Below are positions 15,451 through 22,822 of a stretch of DNA of 25,292 bases, one piece after another. Origin of the DNA: Alphaproteobacteria bacterium UBA2966 (lineage in GTDB: Bacteria > Pseudomonadota > Alphaproteobacteria > UBA2966); the NCBI GenBank assembly GCA_002348365.1, contig DEBC01000018.1, positions 1 through 25,292 of the forward strand, given 5' to 3'. A program made the translations under genes and the position numbers. The notes beneath the pieces were generated by a model, which had not been told where the DNA came from, ran no database searches, and worked only from the letters and a program-made list of their open reading frames with translations. Each line of letters starts with the position of its first letter. Positions within the stretch are counted from its first letter, which is position 1.

Positions 15451-16049
15451 CGACTTTCCGCCAATCGCGCGACATATCTGGCCAAAACGTCGATCTCAAC
15501 ATTGGATCGGTCGCCCACTGCGGCGGCGCCAAACGTGGTTGCCGCCTGGGTATGGGGGATGACATTCACACCGAATGTGTTTCCTTCAACCTCATTCACG
15601 GTAAGCGAGACACCATCCAAAGCGAGAGAGCCTTTCAGCGCGACAAAACGTTTCAAGTCATCGCCGATCCGGAACACAATCCTCATGGAATCTCCATCAG
15701 GATTGCACGACACGATTTCAGCAGTTCCATCTACATGACCGGTCACGATGTGGCCTCCGAGCTCATCGCCGACCTTCAGGCTCCGCTCCAAATTGACCTG
15801 GGCACCCTCGCCCCAGCCGCCAAGCGTTGTTTTCGACAGCGTTTCTGCGGACGCCGTGACTGAAAAACTGTTTCCCTCCGTGGAAGCAGATACCTTATCC
15901 ATAACGGTGAGGCACACCCCGGCGCAAGCGATCGAAGCGCCGACGTCAATCTCTGCGACGTCGTACTCCGTGGCTATCGTGAACTGGGTATCTCCGTTCA
16001 TTTCAACGGAGCGAACGCGACCAATATCTGTAACGATGCCTGTGAACAC
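15447..16049 (-). CDS. ribE: Riboflavin synthase, alpha subunit, 200 aa
   Basis: This enzyme dismutates two lumazine molecules to riboflavin and the pyrimidine precursor, working as a trimer. It has two internal lumazine-binding repeats, about 1-97 and 98-195: MFTGIVTDIGRV starts the first, and GGHIVTGHVDG (98-108) starts the second, with LDGVSLTVNEV inside it. The first-repeat motif CAGVCLTVM is typical. It lies 4 nt after ribD and overlaps ribB by 4 nt. Some schemes name this gene ribC. Confidence 0.97.
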   Translation of the reverse strand: MFTGIVTDIGRVRSVEMNGDTQFTIATEYDVAEIDVGASIACAGVCLTVMDKVSASTEGNSFSVTASAETLSKTTLGGWGEGAQVNLERSLKVGDELGGHIVTGHVDGTAEIVSCNPDGDSMRIVFRIGDDLKRFVALKGSLALDGVSLTVNEVEGNTFGVNVIPHTQAATTFGAAAVGDRSNVEIDVLARYVARLAESR

Positions 16050-16053
16050 CTAA

Positions 16054-17214
16054 CTAGGCTCCAGTGAATTCGTCAGTCGTGTCGTCGCCATCAAACGGGC
16101 GATTCACGATATATGATTCCATCAGATCGGGACCCACTCGCCGGCTTCGCACGAGACGTAACCTTGGAGAATCGTCGAGCGACCCCACTCCGAATCCGGC
16201 AATCGCGGGGACACCATCGCCACCCAGTATCATTGGAGCTCGAAACCAGGTCACTCGATCAATCAAACCCTGACGAATCAGGGCTCCGGCAATACGACTT
16301 CCCCCTTCAACCAACACCCTTGTCAGTCCCGACGTTCCCAAAATCTTCATGGCTTGTTGCAAATCCGGTTTTCCAACCGAATCCGGCGGCACCTCGATAA
16401 CCTCAACCCCACTTTCTGCCAAGGCCTTGCGGCGGTTGGCATCCGCGGTCGGCAGTGTGATGACCCGTGTCGGAGTGGTCAAGGCAGACGACACCACTCT
16501 GGCCGTGAGTGGAATGGACAAATGTCCATCAACGACGATGCGATCGGGTGACTCATCTTCGAGACCCGGCAGCCGACACGTCAGTTCCGGGTCGTCCGAG
16601 GTCACTGTTCCGGCACCCACAAGGATTGCGTCATGTGTGGCGCGAAGGTAGTGACCCTGTGCTCGCGCGTCATCTCCTGTAATCCATCGGCTTTCACCGG
16701 AGACGGTGGCAATCCGCCCGTCCAGACTCGTCGCCAATTTCAAATTCGCAAGCGGCCGACCTTTCAAAACACGCAAGAAGAAGCCGGCATTCGCCTCCTT
16801 TGCTTCGGCGGCGCACACCCCGGTGACGACCTCAACACCGGCATCCTCCAAGGCCTCCAACCCAGCACCGTCAACGCGTGGGTCCGGATCTAAACACGCG
16901 ACAACAACACGTGTAATTCCAGAGTCTACCAGGGCTTCACAGCATGGCGGCGTTTCACCCAGGTGTGCGCATGGCTCCAGTGACACGTACGCTGTAGCAC
17001 CGCGTGCGGCGTCACCGGCACGCCGCAATGCTTCAGTTTCCGCGTGAGGTCTTCCGCCGGATTGTGTCCAACCTCGGCCCACTATGCGCCCGTCCTTGAC
17101 GATCACACAGCCAACCGTCGGGTTAGGGGATACCCGGCCCAGTCCACGTTGGGCCACGCGGAGCGCGGCTCTCATGTAATTGATGTCGGCGGGATCAGTC
17201 GTCTTTTGCGCCAC
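16054..17214 (-). CDS. ribD: Bifunctional riboflavin biosynthesis deaminase/reductase RibD, 386 aa
   Basis: RibD deaminates the pyrimidine made from GTP and then reduces its ribosyl side chain with NADPH. The N-terminal deaminase domain (about 12-145) has the zinc site H57-A-E59, with C82 and C91 in LEPCAHLGETPPC. The reductase domain follows (about 150-370), with PLANLKLATSLDGRIA, ARAQGHYLRATHDAILVGAG and VEGGSRIAGALI. The start appears to be GTG (17214), overlapping nrdR by 20 nt; the ATG at codon 14 would cut close to the first helix. Length is normal. Confidence 0.95.
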   Translation of the reverse strand: MAQKTTDPADINYMRAALRVAQRGLGRVSPNPTVGCVIVKDGRIVGRGWTQSGGRPHAETEALRRAGDAARGATAYVSLEPCAHLGETPPCCEALVDSGITRVVVACLDPDPRVDGAGLEALEDAGVEVVTGVCAAEAKEANAGFFLRVLKGRPLANLKLATSLDGRIATVSGESRWITGDDARAQGHYLRATHDAILVGAGTVTSDDPELTCRLPGLEDESPDRIVVDGHLSIPLTARVVSSALTTPTRVITLPTADANRRKALAESGVEVIEVPPDSVGKPDLQQAMKILGTSGLTRVLVEGGSRIAGALIRQGLIDRVTWFRAPMILGGDGVPAIAGFGVGSLDDSPRLRLVRSRRVGPDLMESYIVNRPFDGDDTTDEFTGA

Positions 17215-17656
17215 TCAACTCGCCGATGAATTCTTCGAAATCCCGCGCTTCGCGGAAATTTCTGTATACAGAGGCAAATCGCACATATGCGACCTGATCG
17301 AGATTCGACAGGGCGTCCATGACGATTTTGCCAATGACGTCAGAAGAAATTTCCGGCTCCCCCAGAGTTTCCAGCTGCCGAACGATCCCACTGATCATCC
17401 TGTCGATTCTCTCCGGTTCAACCGGGCGCTTTCGCGTCGCAACCAGGACAGAGCGCATCAACTTGTCGCGGTCGAAAGGCACGCGTTGATTGTTTTTCTT
17501 GACGATCGTGAGTTCCCGAAGCTGAACCCGCTCAAAGGTCGTAAATCTCGAACCGCAATCCGGACAGAATCTGCGCCGCCGTATCGCATGCTTGTCCTCC
17601 GTCGGCCGAGAATCCTTAACCTGAGTGTCTTCTGCTCCACAAAACGGACAGCGCAT
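17195..17656 (-). CDS. nrdR: Transcriptional repressor NrdR, 153 aa
   Basis: NrdR senses ATP/dATP and represses ribonucleotide reductase genes by binding NrdR boxes. The zinc ribbon has C3, C6, C31 and C34 (MRCPFCGAED and FCPDCGSRFTTFE), followed by an ATP-cone domain from about residue 48 (LTIVKKNNQRVPFDRDKL to VAYVRFASVYRNF). It lies 38 nt after glyA and overlaps ribD by 20 nt. This placement is the standard glyA-nrdR-rib order of Alphaproteobacteria, so it probably does not regulate its neighbours. Confidence 0.97.
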   Translation of the reverse strand: MRCPFCGAEDTQVKDSRPTEDKHAIRRRRFCPDCGSRFTTFERVQLRELTIVKKNNQRVPFDRDKLMRSVLVATRKRPVEPERIDRMISGIVRQLETLGEPEISSDVIGKIVMDALSNLDQVAYVRFASVYRNFREARDFEEFIGELSGAKDD

Positions 17657-17694
17657 GGTTCACCCCACTCCCAACGCCTCAGTCAGCCACACAT

Positions 17695-18999
17695 CTATTC
17701 GGCACGCGCGTAAATTGGAAATCTGTCGCAAAGTCTCGCGACATTCTCTCGCACGGCAGGGGCAACTGACTCACCCCCACCCGCCACGAGAGCTTCCAAT
17801 ACATCCGCGATTAACCGCCCAACCAATTGAAATTCCGCGACGCCGAATCCGCGCGCGGTCCCGGTTGGTGTACCAATCCGAATTCCCGACGTCACCGTCG
17901 GTTTCTCCTCATCATATGGGACAGCGTTCTTGTTACAGACTATCCCGACATCTTCCAACGCAGTTGCAGCCGCAGCGCCCGTAAGACCCTTGCTGCGAAG
18001 ATCGACCAGCATGAGGTGGGTGTCCGTGCCTCCTGTCACCAAATCGAATCCACGTTCTTGAAGGACCCCAGCCATGGTTTTTGCATTTTCCACCACGGCG
18101 TTAGCGTACACCCTGAACTCAGGTTTGAGCGCTTCTCCGAATGCAACCGCCTTGGCTGCGATGGCATGCATCAACGGACCACCCTGCAATCCAGGGAATA
18201 CCGCAGATGAGATTCGTTTCCCAATGTCCTCATGGTCAGTAATGATCAGACCGCCGCGTGGCCCGCGCAGCGTCTTGTGGGTCGTCGCGGTCACCACATG
18301 TGCATGTGGAACAGGGCTCGGATGCGCGCCTCCCGCGACAAGCCCGGCAAAATGGGCCATGTCAACCAAGAGATAGGCGCCAACCTCGTCGGCAATTTCC
18401 CGAAACTTCATGAAATCGATTTGACGGGCGTACGCCGAACCTCCTGCAATTATCAATTTGGGTTTGCTTTGCCGAGCGAGTTGGAGAACTTCGTCGACAT
18501 CGATGCGCCCGTCATCCCGACGAACACCGTAGGACACCGCCTCAAACCACTTGCCCGACAAATTGACGCGCGCACCGTGGGTGAGATGACCACCCGCGGA
18601 TAGATCCATCCCGAGGATGACATCTCCCGGCTCAAGAAGCGCGAGGAAAACTCCCTCGTTGGCCTGGCTTCCAGCGTGCGGTTGAACATTGGCGTAGCGA
18701 CAGCCAAAAAGCGACTGGACGCGCTCTATTGCGAGCGCTTCGACCTTATCAGCGTTCTCGCAGCCACCGTAATAGCGGCGATTGGGATACCCCTCCGCGT
18801 ACTTGTTGGTTAGAACCGACGCTGTTGCCTCCCGAACGGCCGCGCTCGCCAGGTTCTCGGACGCGATTAGATTTATCGTCGTTTGCTGGCGGTCATGTTC
18901 CGCACCAAGAATTCCCTGAATCACCGGATCGATATCCGCCAAAGGAGAACTCATCCAAGTCGAGGCGTCGGTTGAGGGTGAAGGCGCGACGGCTGTCAT
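17695..18999 (-). CDS. glyA: Serine hydroxymethyltransferase, 434 aa
   Basis: GlyA is a PLP enzyme that interconverts serine plus tetrahydrofolate with glycine and methylene-tetrahydrofolate, the main source of one-carbon units. Motifs include INLIASENLAS (42-52), NKYAEGYPNRRYYGGCE, NVQPHAGSQAN and VDMAHFAGLVAGG, and the PLP lysine K242 in TATTHKTLRGPRGG. The C-terminal part GIRIGTPTGTARGFG is normal. Length matches the family. It lies 57 nt downstream of rpiB on the same strand. Confidence 0.98.
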   Translation of the reverse strand: MTAVAPSPSTDASTWMSSPLADIDPVIQGILGAEHDRQQTTINLIASENLASAAVREATASVLTNKYAEGYPNRRYYGGCENADKVEALAIERVQSLFGCRYANVQPHAGSQANEGVFLALLEPGDVILGMDLSAGGHLTHGARVNLSGKWFEAVSYGVRRDDGRIDVDEVLQLARQSKPKLIIAGGSAYARQIDFMKFREIADEVGAYLLVDMAHFAGLVAGGAHPSPVPHAHVVTATTHKTLRGPRGGLIITDHEDIGKRISSAVFPGLQGGPLMHAIAAKAVAFGEALKPEFRVYANAVVENAKTMAGVLQERGFDLVTGGTDTHLMLVDLRSKGLTGAAAATALEDVGIVCNKNAVPYDEEKPTVTSGIRIGTPTGTARGFGVAEFQLVGRLIADVLEALVAGGGESVAPAVRENVARLCDRFPIYARAE

Positions 19000-19056
19000 G
19001 TGATCGAAAGTCCAAATAGATTTCTGTCGTTTAATGAGGTTCTGAACAAGACCCAG

Positions 19057-19491
19057 TCAGGCAAGTTTGGCGATACGGCGATCATGACGACCACCTTCGT
19101 AAGGTGTCTCGAGAAAACTTTTCAGGCAAGCCCTCGCAACGTCAACTTCCGTCGTACGACCACCCAGCGCGAGGAGATTTGCATCGTTGTGTTCGCGGCT
19201 GAGCTTGGCCAATTCTGCGTCATGGCATAGTGCCGCCCTCACCCCGGGGTGCCGATTTGCGGCAATCGAGATACCAATTCCGGTTCCGCAGACGATCACT
19301 CCACGTTCTGCCCGACCACTAACTATGGCTTCGGCGGCAGCATGTCCAAAATCAGGATAATCGACTGATTCCTGGCTATCGGTTCCCAAGTCCAACACCT
19401 CAAATCCCATTTCAGACAGTTCTTGCTTGAGAGTTTCCTTGAGCTCGTAACCTGCGTGGTCGGAAGCGATAACAATTGATTTGGAGGGCAT
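19057..19491 (-). CDS. rpiB: Ribose-5-phosphate isomerase B, 144 aa
   Basis: RpiB interconverts ribose-5-phosphate and ribulose-5-phosphate; ribulose-5-phosphate is the substrate of RibB further down the cluster. Motifs are IASDHAGYELKETL (D11, H12), VIVCGTGIGISIAANR with the catalytic base Cys68, and SREHNDANLLALGGR with His101. An open frame extends 44 codons upstream, but the family begins at MPSKSIVIASDH, so ATG 19491 is used; AGGGA lies 9 nt upstream. It is the first gene of the minus-strand cluster and is divergent from mucR. Confidence 0.96.
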   Translation of the reverse strand: MPSKSIVIASDHAGYELKETLKQELSEMGFEVLDLGTDSQESVDYPDFGHAAAEAIVSGRAERGVIVCGTGIGISIAANRHPGVRAALCHDAELAKLSREHNDANLLALGGRTTEVDVARACLKSFLETPYEGGRHDRRIAKLA

Positions 19492-19759
19492 AGTGCAAAG
19501 TCCCTGCGCAGGCTTGTCTAATACCATATGTCGCGTGCTGGCGCCAACTCCGCACAAAGTGTCGGGGTGGAAGATACGGTGAAGAGAGACGAAGCATAGT
19601 TTCTTGGACTTGAAGCTTTGCACCGTGTGGTGCAGTAATTGTTGTGAGTGAGACCTTGTAATGACTGAGGCGGCTCACTAACATTGCTGCGACGTTGCAG
19701 GGCGTCGCTGAGAATTGATAACAAAACCAAAGAAATATTGATGATTAGGGGACTAAATA
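19492..19759. promoter_or_regulatory. Divergent promoter region between rpiB and mucR, with two dyads
   Basis: This 268-nt gap has no gene. It holds a perfect inverted repeat TGCACC-GTGT-GGTGCA (19619-19634) and a hairpin GCGACG/CGTCGC (19689-19694 with 19703-19708). TTGCAG (19695-19700) and a GATAAC-like -10 about 16 nt further could be the mucR promoter. AGGGGA lies just before the mucR ATG. The dyads could be operators; MucR-type proteins often regulate themselves, but nothing here proves it. Confidence 0.35.
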
Positions 19760-20200
19760 ATGGTGGATGAGAAAGATTCGGGCATTTCGGACGCCGAACT
19801 CCTTCACATGGCTTCCGACATCGCTGCTGCATATGTGAGCCATAATAACCTTTCAGCAGAGCAATTGCCGGACGTCATCAAGACGGTACACGCAACTCTG
19901 TCGTCGGTTGGTCGTGGGCTGGGCAGTGATAGAGACAATCCAAAGCCCGCCGTGCCGGTTCGGCGGTCAATCACTCCTGACTACATCGTCTGCCTCGAGG
20001 ATGGAAAGCGCCTCAAAATGCTGAAGCGCCACTTGCGGTCTGCCTACAACATGACCCCCGACGAATACAGAGCCAAGTGGGGTTTGCCATCCGACTATCC
20101 AATGGTCGCTCCCAATTACGCCAAGCAGCGGTCTCAATTTGCCAAGAAGATTGGTCTTGGCCGTAAGGGCAAAGGCGGAGGTCGCGCCAAGAAAGCCTGA
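19760..20200 (+). CDS. mucR: MucR/Ros-family transcriptional regulator, 146 aa
   Basis: MucR proteins are alphaproteobacterial zinc-finger-like DNA-binding regulators that act globally at AT-rich promoters. The N-terminal part (about 10-50, helical) is the oligomerisation region. The DNA-binding core is ITPDYIVCLEDGKRLKMLK followed by RHLRSAYNMTPDEYRAKWGL and YPMVAPNYAKQRSQFAKKIG, then a Lys/Gly/Arg-rich tail. Of the Ros zinc ligands, Cys78 and His91 remain and the second Cys is Asp81, while the expected last His position reads Ala95-Tyr96. Zinc binding is thus doubtful. It stands alone, divergent from rpiB, and ends in a hairpin. Confidence 0.93.
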   Translation: MVDEKDSGISDAELLHMASDIAAAYVSHNNLSAEQLPDVIKTVHATLSSVGRGLGSDRDNPKPAVPVRRSITPDYIVCLEDGKRLKMLKRHLRSAYNMTPDEYRAKWGLPSDYPMVAPNYAKQRSQFAKKIGLGRKGKGGGRAKKA

Positions 20201-20230
20201 CGCTCAATCTGAATTCATGCGTTGCAGATA

Positions 20231-20254
20231 CCGGCCGGCTGAATTGCCGGCCGG
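20231..20254 (+). terminator. Hairpin downstream of mucR, probable terminator
   Basis: CCGGCCGGC and GCCGGCCGG form a perfect 9-bp stem with loop TGAATT, 30 nt after the mucR stop. It is followed by ATGCTTT only, so the U tract is weak. Confidence 0.55.
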
Positions 20255-20337
20255 ATGCTTTCGGGAGATCGGCCGCAAGAGGCCCTGCCGACCATCTCCC
20301 ACCCTACAATTAACTTTGAGAGAGTCAGGAGATCGTC

Positions 20338-21138
20338 ATGACTGACGCAGTTACATACGAACAGGATGGTTCCGTCGTCACCCTTACGCTCAACCGACCA
20401 GACACCAGAAACGCAATTACCGAGGACGTCTACGAGGCGATTATCTCCCACTGCGACAACATCAATACCGACTTATCCGTCAGGTGCATCATTCTGACCG
20501 GCGCCGGAAAGGGTTTCTCCTCCGGGGGCAACGTAAAGGACATGCGTGACCGCACCAGCCTGTTCGGGGGCACTGCTGGCGAGATTCGTTCGGCGTATCG
20601 CGACGGCATTCAACGATTTCCACTTGCCTTGTACCGCCTCGAAGTCCCCATCATCGCGGCCGTCAATGGCGCTGCCATCGGCGCCGGATTCGATATCGCC
20701 ATGATGTGTGATATGCGCATTGCCTCTACGCAGGCGTCCTTTGCCGAAGTGTTCGTCAAGCTCGGCATCATTCCCGGCGACGGAGGCGCCTGGTTCCTGC
20801 CCAGAGCCATTGGTATGGCACGGGCGGCGGAAATGGCATTCACCGGGGACCGATTGGATGCTGAGACAGCACTGGAGTGGGGACTCGTTTCGCGTGTTGT
20901 CAAACCCGAAGACCTCATGGACGAAGCGCGGGCCCTTGCGGATCGTGTGGCGGCAAATCCCCCTGAGGCATTGAGAATGACCAAGCGCCTCATTCGGGAA
21001 GGCCAACGGGTCGATCTCGAAACCCTGCTGGAGCTCTCATGCGGCATGCAGGCAATCGCACACCACACGTCGAACCATCGTGAAGCCGTTGATGCGATGT
21101 TCGAGAAGCGGGATCCCAAATTCACCGCGGGTGAGTAG
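20338..21138 (+). CDS. Enoyl-CoA hydratase/isomerase (crotonase) family protein, 266 aa
   Basis: The crotonase fold is clear: VVTLTLNRPDTRNAIT near the start, LTGAGKGFSSGGNVKDM (53-69) and AAVNGAAIGAGFDIAMMCD (107-125) forming the CoA pocket and oxyanion hole, and SFAEVFVKLGIIPGDGG (134-150). Of the two glutamates used by classical hydratases, the first position is Asp119 and the second is Glu137, so it may be a hydratase, isomerase or another crotonase-type acyl-CoA enzyme. AGGAG precedes the ATG by 6-7 nt. It probably serves fatty-acid or aromatic-acid breakdown. It is followed by a convergent CHAT remnant. Confidence 0.93.
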   Translation: MTDAVTYEQDGSVVTLTLNRPDTRNAITEDVYEAIISHCDNINTDLSVRCIILTGAGKGFSSGGNVKDMRDRTSLFGGTAGEIRSAYRDGIQRFPLALYRLEVPIIAAVNGAAIGAGFDIAMMCDMRIASTQASFAEVFVKLGIIPGDGGAWFLPRAIGMARAAEMAFTGDRLDAETALEWGLVSRVVKPEDLMDEARALADRVAANPPEALRMTKRLIREGQRVDLETLLELSCGMQAIAHHTSNHREAVDAMFEKRDPKFTAGE

Positions 21139-21177
21139 ACGGTGAATCCTTATCCTGACAATACATAGAGCCAGAAA

Positions 21178-21194
21178 GCCCGACATAACCGGGC
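21178..21194 (-). terminator. Small hairpin between the crotonase gene and the CHAT remnant
   Basis: GCCCG and CGGGC pair around a 7-nt loop, followed on the minus strand by TTTC. It is a short stem with little U tract, so a weak terminator at best. Confidence 0.28.
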
Positions 21195-21198
21195 GAAA

Positions 21199-21687
21199 TC
21201 ATGACGTCGGGTTCCCGGCACCGCCGTCTCCTACGAGGGAGAACGGCGCCAAAAAAATGGGATGAGCATAGGAAAACACTGTCTTGCCGCTCGCTTTGTC
21301 GACGTGGCCCTCGCCGTCGATGAGAGCGAGCATGGCCCGCTGGAGTACTTTGTCCCGGCCGAGCGACCAGTTATGGGACTGTCGGCGGAAGATATCGGTT
21401 GTCAGCAAACGCGCACTGCTGGTCTCCACGGGCCAGCTACAGACGAGTAGCGCCCGGGTTCCTGCATAGAAGAACGCACGCCCAAGTCCGGAAATGGCTT
21501 CGGCACCGGCGCCTTGTCCTGCGGCAGTGTTGCAGGCTGACAAGACGATCCAATCGGCATCCATCTTGAGTCCGAGTATCTCTCCCATGGTCAACAGTCC
21601 ATCTTCGGAGCCACCAATCAACCTGGGTGACGTCAGCAGCACTACGGCAAGCAACGGGAAGACCTTGATCCTTTGGAGTGCCCTCAT
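21199..21687 (-). pseudogene. C-terminal remnant of a CHAT-domain protein, 162 codons
   Basis: CHAT domains are caspase-like peptidases; full proteins usually carry N-terminal tetratricopeptide repeats. Here only the domain's C-terminal half is left: EDGLLTMGEILGLKMDADW, then IVLSACNTAAGQGAG with the catalytic Cys52, AISGLGRAFFYAGTRALLV, a Trp-Pro-Val-Glu segment (WPVETSSA) and the normal ending YAHPIFLAPFSLVGDGG. The catalytic His segment (usually an FATHG-like motif) and any repeats are absent. An in-frame TAA just upstream of the ATG (21687) and the other two frames show no continuation. It is therefore most likely a truncated, inactive relic. An intact short protein with a new function is possible but less likely. 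Confidence 0.75.
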
Positions 21688-21747
21688 GCCCCCCGTTTAT
21701 GACGCCAACCCATAAGATCTGATGTTTTGGCTCTCCGTCCGGAGACG

Positions 21748-22728
21748 TCAATGATACATGTTTGTCGATCGAGACCGATTCAATCTGACGAACTTCTGCT
21801 CTTCAATAGTCGTTCCCCATTGGTCTCCACGATACTCTTCGGTGAGCGAAAACTCGTGTTGTTCATACAGCGTGCGGGCGGCATCCAAGCCTTTGAGAGT
21901 CCAAAGGTGAACTTCGGCGAAATGGTGTGCGTCACAGAAACTCATCGCCCTGTTCATAAGGAGTTTACCCAGCCCAGCGCCCCGCTGGCCGTCATCGACA
22001 ATGAACCACCGAAGATGGGCTTTGTCGCCGCCAAGATCCTCTCCATCGACGGCAATACCGGCGACCACACGTCCGTTGTCCATCACATGCCAAATCTGGT
22101 TCTTTGGAGATCCAAGGCGGGTTACGAACTGGGCCATTTCGCTGGCGACTTTGGCTTCGAACTCGGGACCGAATTTGGCCCAACCGCTATAGAATGTTGC
22201 ATGCATTTCTACGACCCGACCAATCAACGTTGGAGCATATCCCTCGCAAACCTTCGGCCCGACATCTGATACAAAGTCTCCCTCTCCCAGTCGCGCCGCC
22301 CTCAAGCCCTCCACATAGACCTGGAGTCCCTTGACGACGCTTTGACGAGACTCGCTTCCCAATGGCCCAATCGCAGCTGTTACCTGCTGCTCGGCGAAAC
22401 CTGTGATGACCTTCAGTGTGCGTTCCCCCTGGAACGTCAGAGACAGGAACTTACTCCGCCCGTCATCTTGGGATCTCACCTCACGTACCTCACCCCGATT
22501 CACGAGTGAGCGCACGAGACGGCTGACAGTCGATTTCTCCAGGAGAAGTTTCTCGGCCAGCACCTTTGCCGGAATTCGGCCCGCGACACCAATCTCAACC
22601 ATGGCATGAATGGCAGAGGCCGACATGTCCGTTCCAGCCAGAGTTCGGTTCATGAAACCCAGTTCACGAACCATTTCACGCGAGGCCCGGCGGATATCCC
22701 TTATCAATATCTTAGAAACCGAAGGCAT
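21748..22728 (-). CDS. MarR-type regulator fused to a GNAT acetyltransferase, 326 aa
   Basis: Residues about 1-150 form a MarR-family winged helix: recognition helix region EKSTVSRLVRSLVNRGEV (64-81) and wing QDDGRSK (87-93). Residues about 165-315 form a GNAT domain, with the acetyl-CoA loop QRGAGLGKLL (248-257) and the following strand EVHLWTLKG plus ARTLYEQHEF typical of the family. Such fusions are known in bacteria, but their substrates are mostly unknown. A near-perfect palindrome lies 17 nt before the ATG, suggesting autoregulation. No strong ribosome binding site is seen. It lies downstream of the dehydrogenase on the same strand and may control it or itself. Confidence 0.92.
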   Translation of the reverse strand: MPSVSKILIRDIRRASREMVRELGFMNRTLAGTDMSASAIHAMVEIGVAGRIPAKVLAEKLLLEKSTVSRLVRSLVNRGEVREVRSQDDGRSKFLSLTFQGERTLKVITGFAEQQVTAAIGPLGSESRQSVVKGLQVYVEGLRAARLGEGDFVSDVGPKVCEGYAPTLIGRVVEMHATFYSGWAKFGPEFEAKVASEMAQFVTRLGSPKNQIWHVMDNGRVVAGIAVDGEDLGGDKAHLRWFIVDDGQRGAGLGKLLMNRAMSFCDAHHFAEVHLWTLKGLDAARTLYEQHEFSLTEEYRGDQWGTTIEEQKFVRLNRSRSTNMYH

Positions 22729-22745
22729 GAGCTACATCACAAAGT

Positions 22746-22764
22746 TAGTTGTATAATACAACTA
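22746..22764. promoter_or_regulatory. Palindromic operator, likely bound by the MarR-GNAT protein
   Basis: TAGTTGTATAATACAACTA has perfect 8-bp arms around a TAA centre. Size and symmetry fit MarR-family operators. It contains TATAAT on the plus strand and TATTAT on the minus strand, so binding could block a -10 element of the downstream gene. No -35 could be assigned. The rest of the 94-nt gap is AT-rich and otherwise featureless. Confidence 0.65.
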
Positions 22765-22822
22765 TATTGTTGATGTAACACTGACATAATGGTTTCCGTT
22801 CCGAGAGTGGGGGATCGCTTGT

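Noticed and set aside
14668..15738. Long plus-strand open frames opposite ribB and ribE
   Set aside because: Both lie opposite fully recognisable riboflavin genes and look like frame shadows.
16900..17300. Possible FMN riboswitch before ribD
   Set aside because: ribD overlaps nrdR by 20 nt, leaving no leader, and no riboswitch-like conserved structure was seen in the cluster.
20473..21125. Minus-strand open frames of 171-177 codons opposite the crotonase gene
   Set aside because: The plus strand carries all crotonase motifs with a good ribosome binding site.
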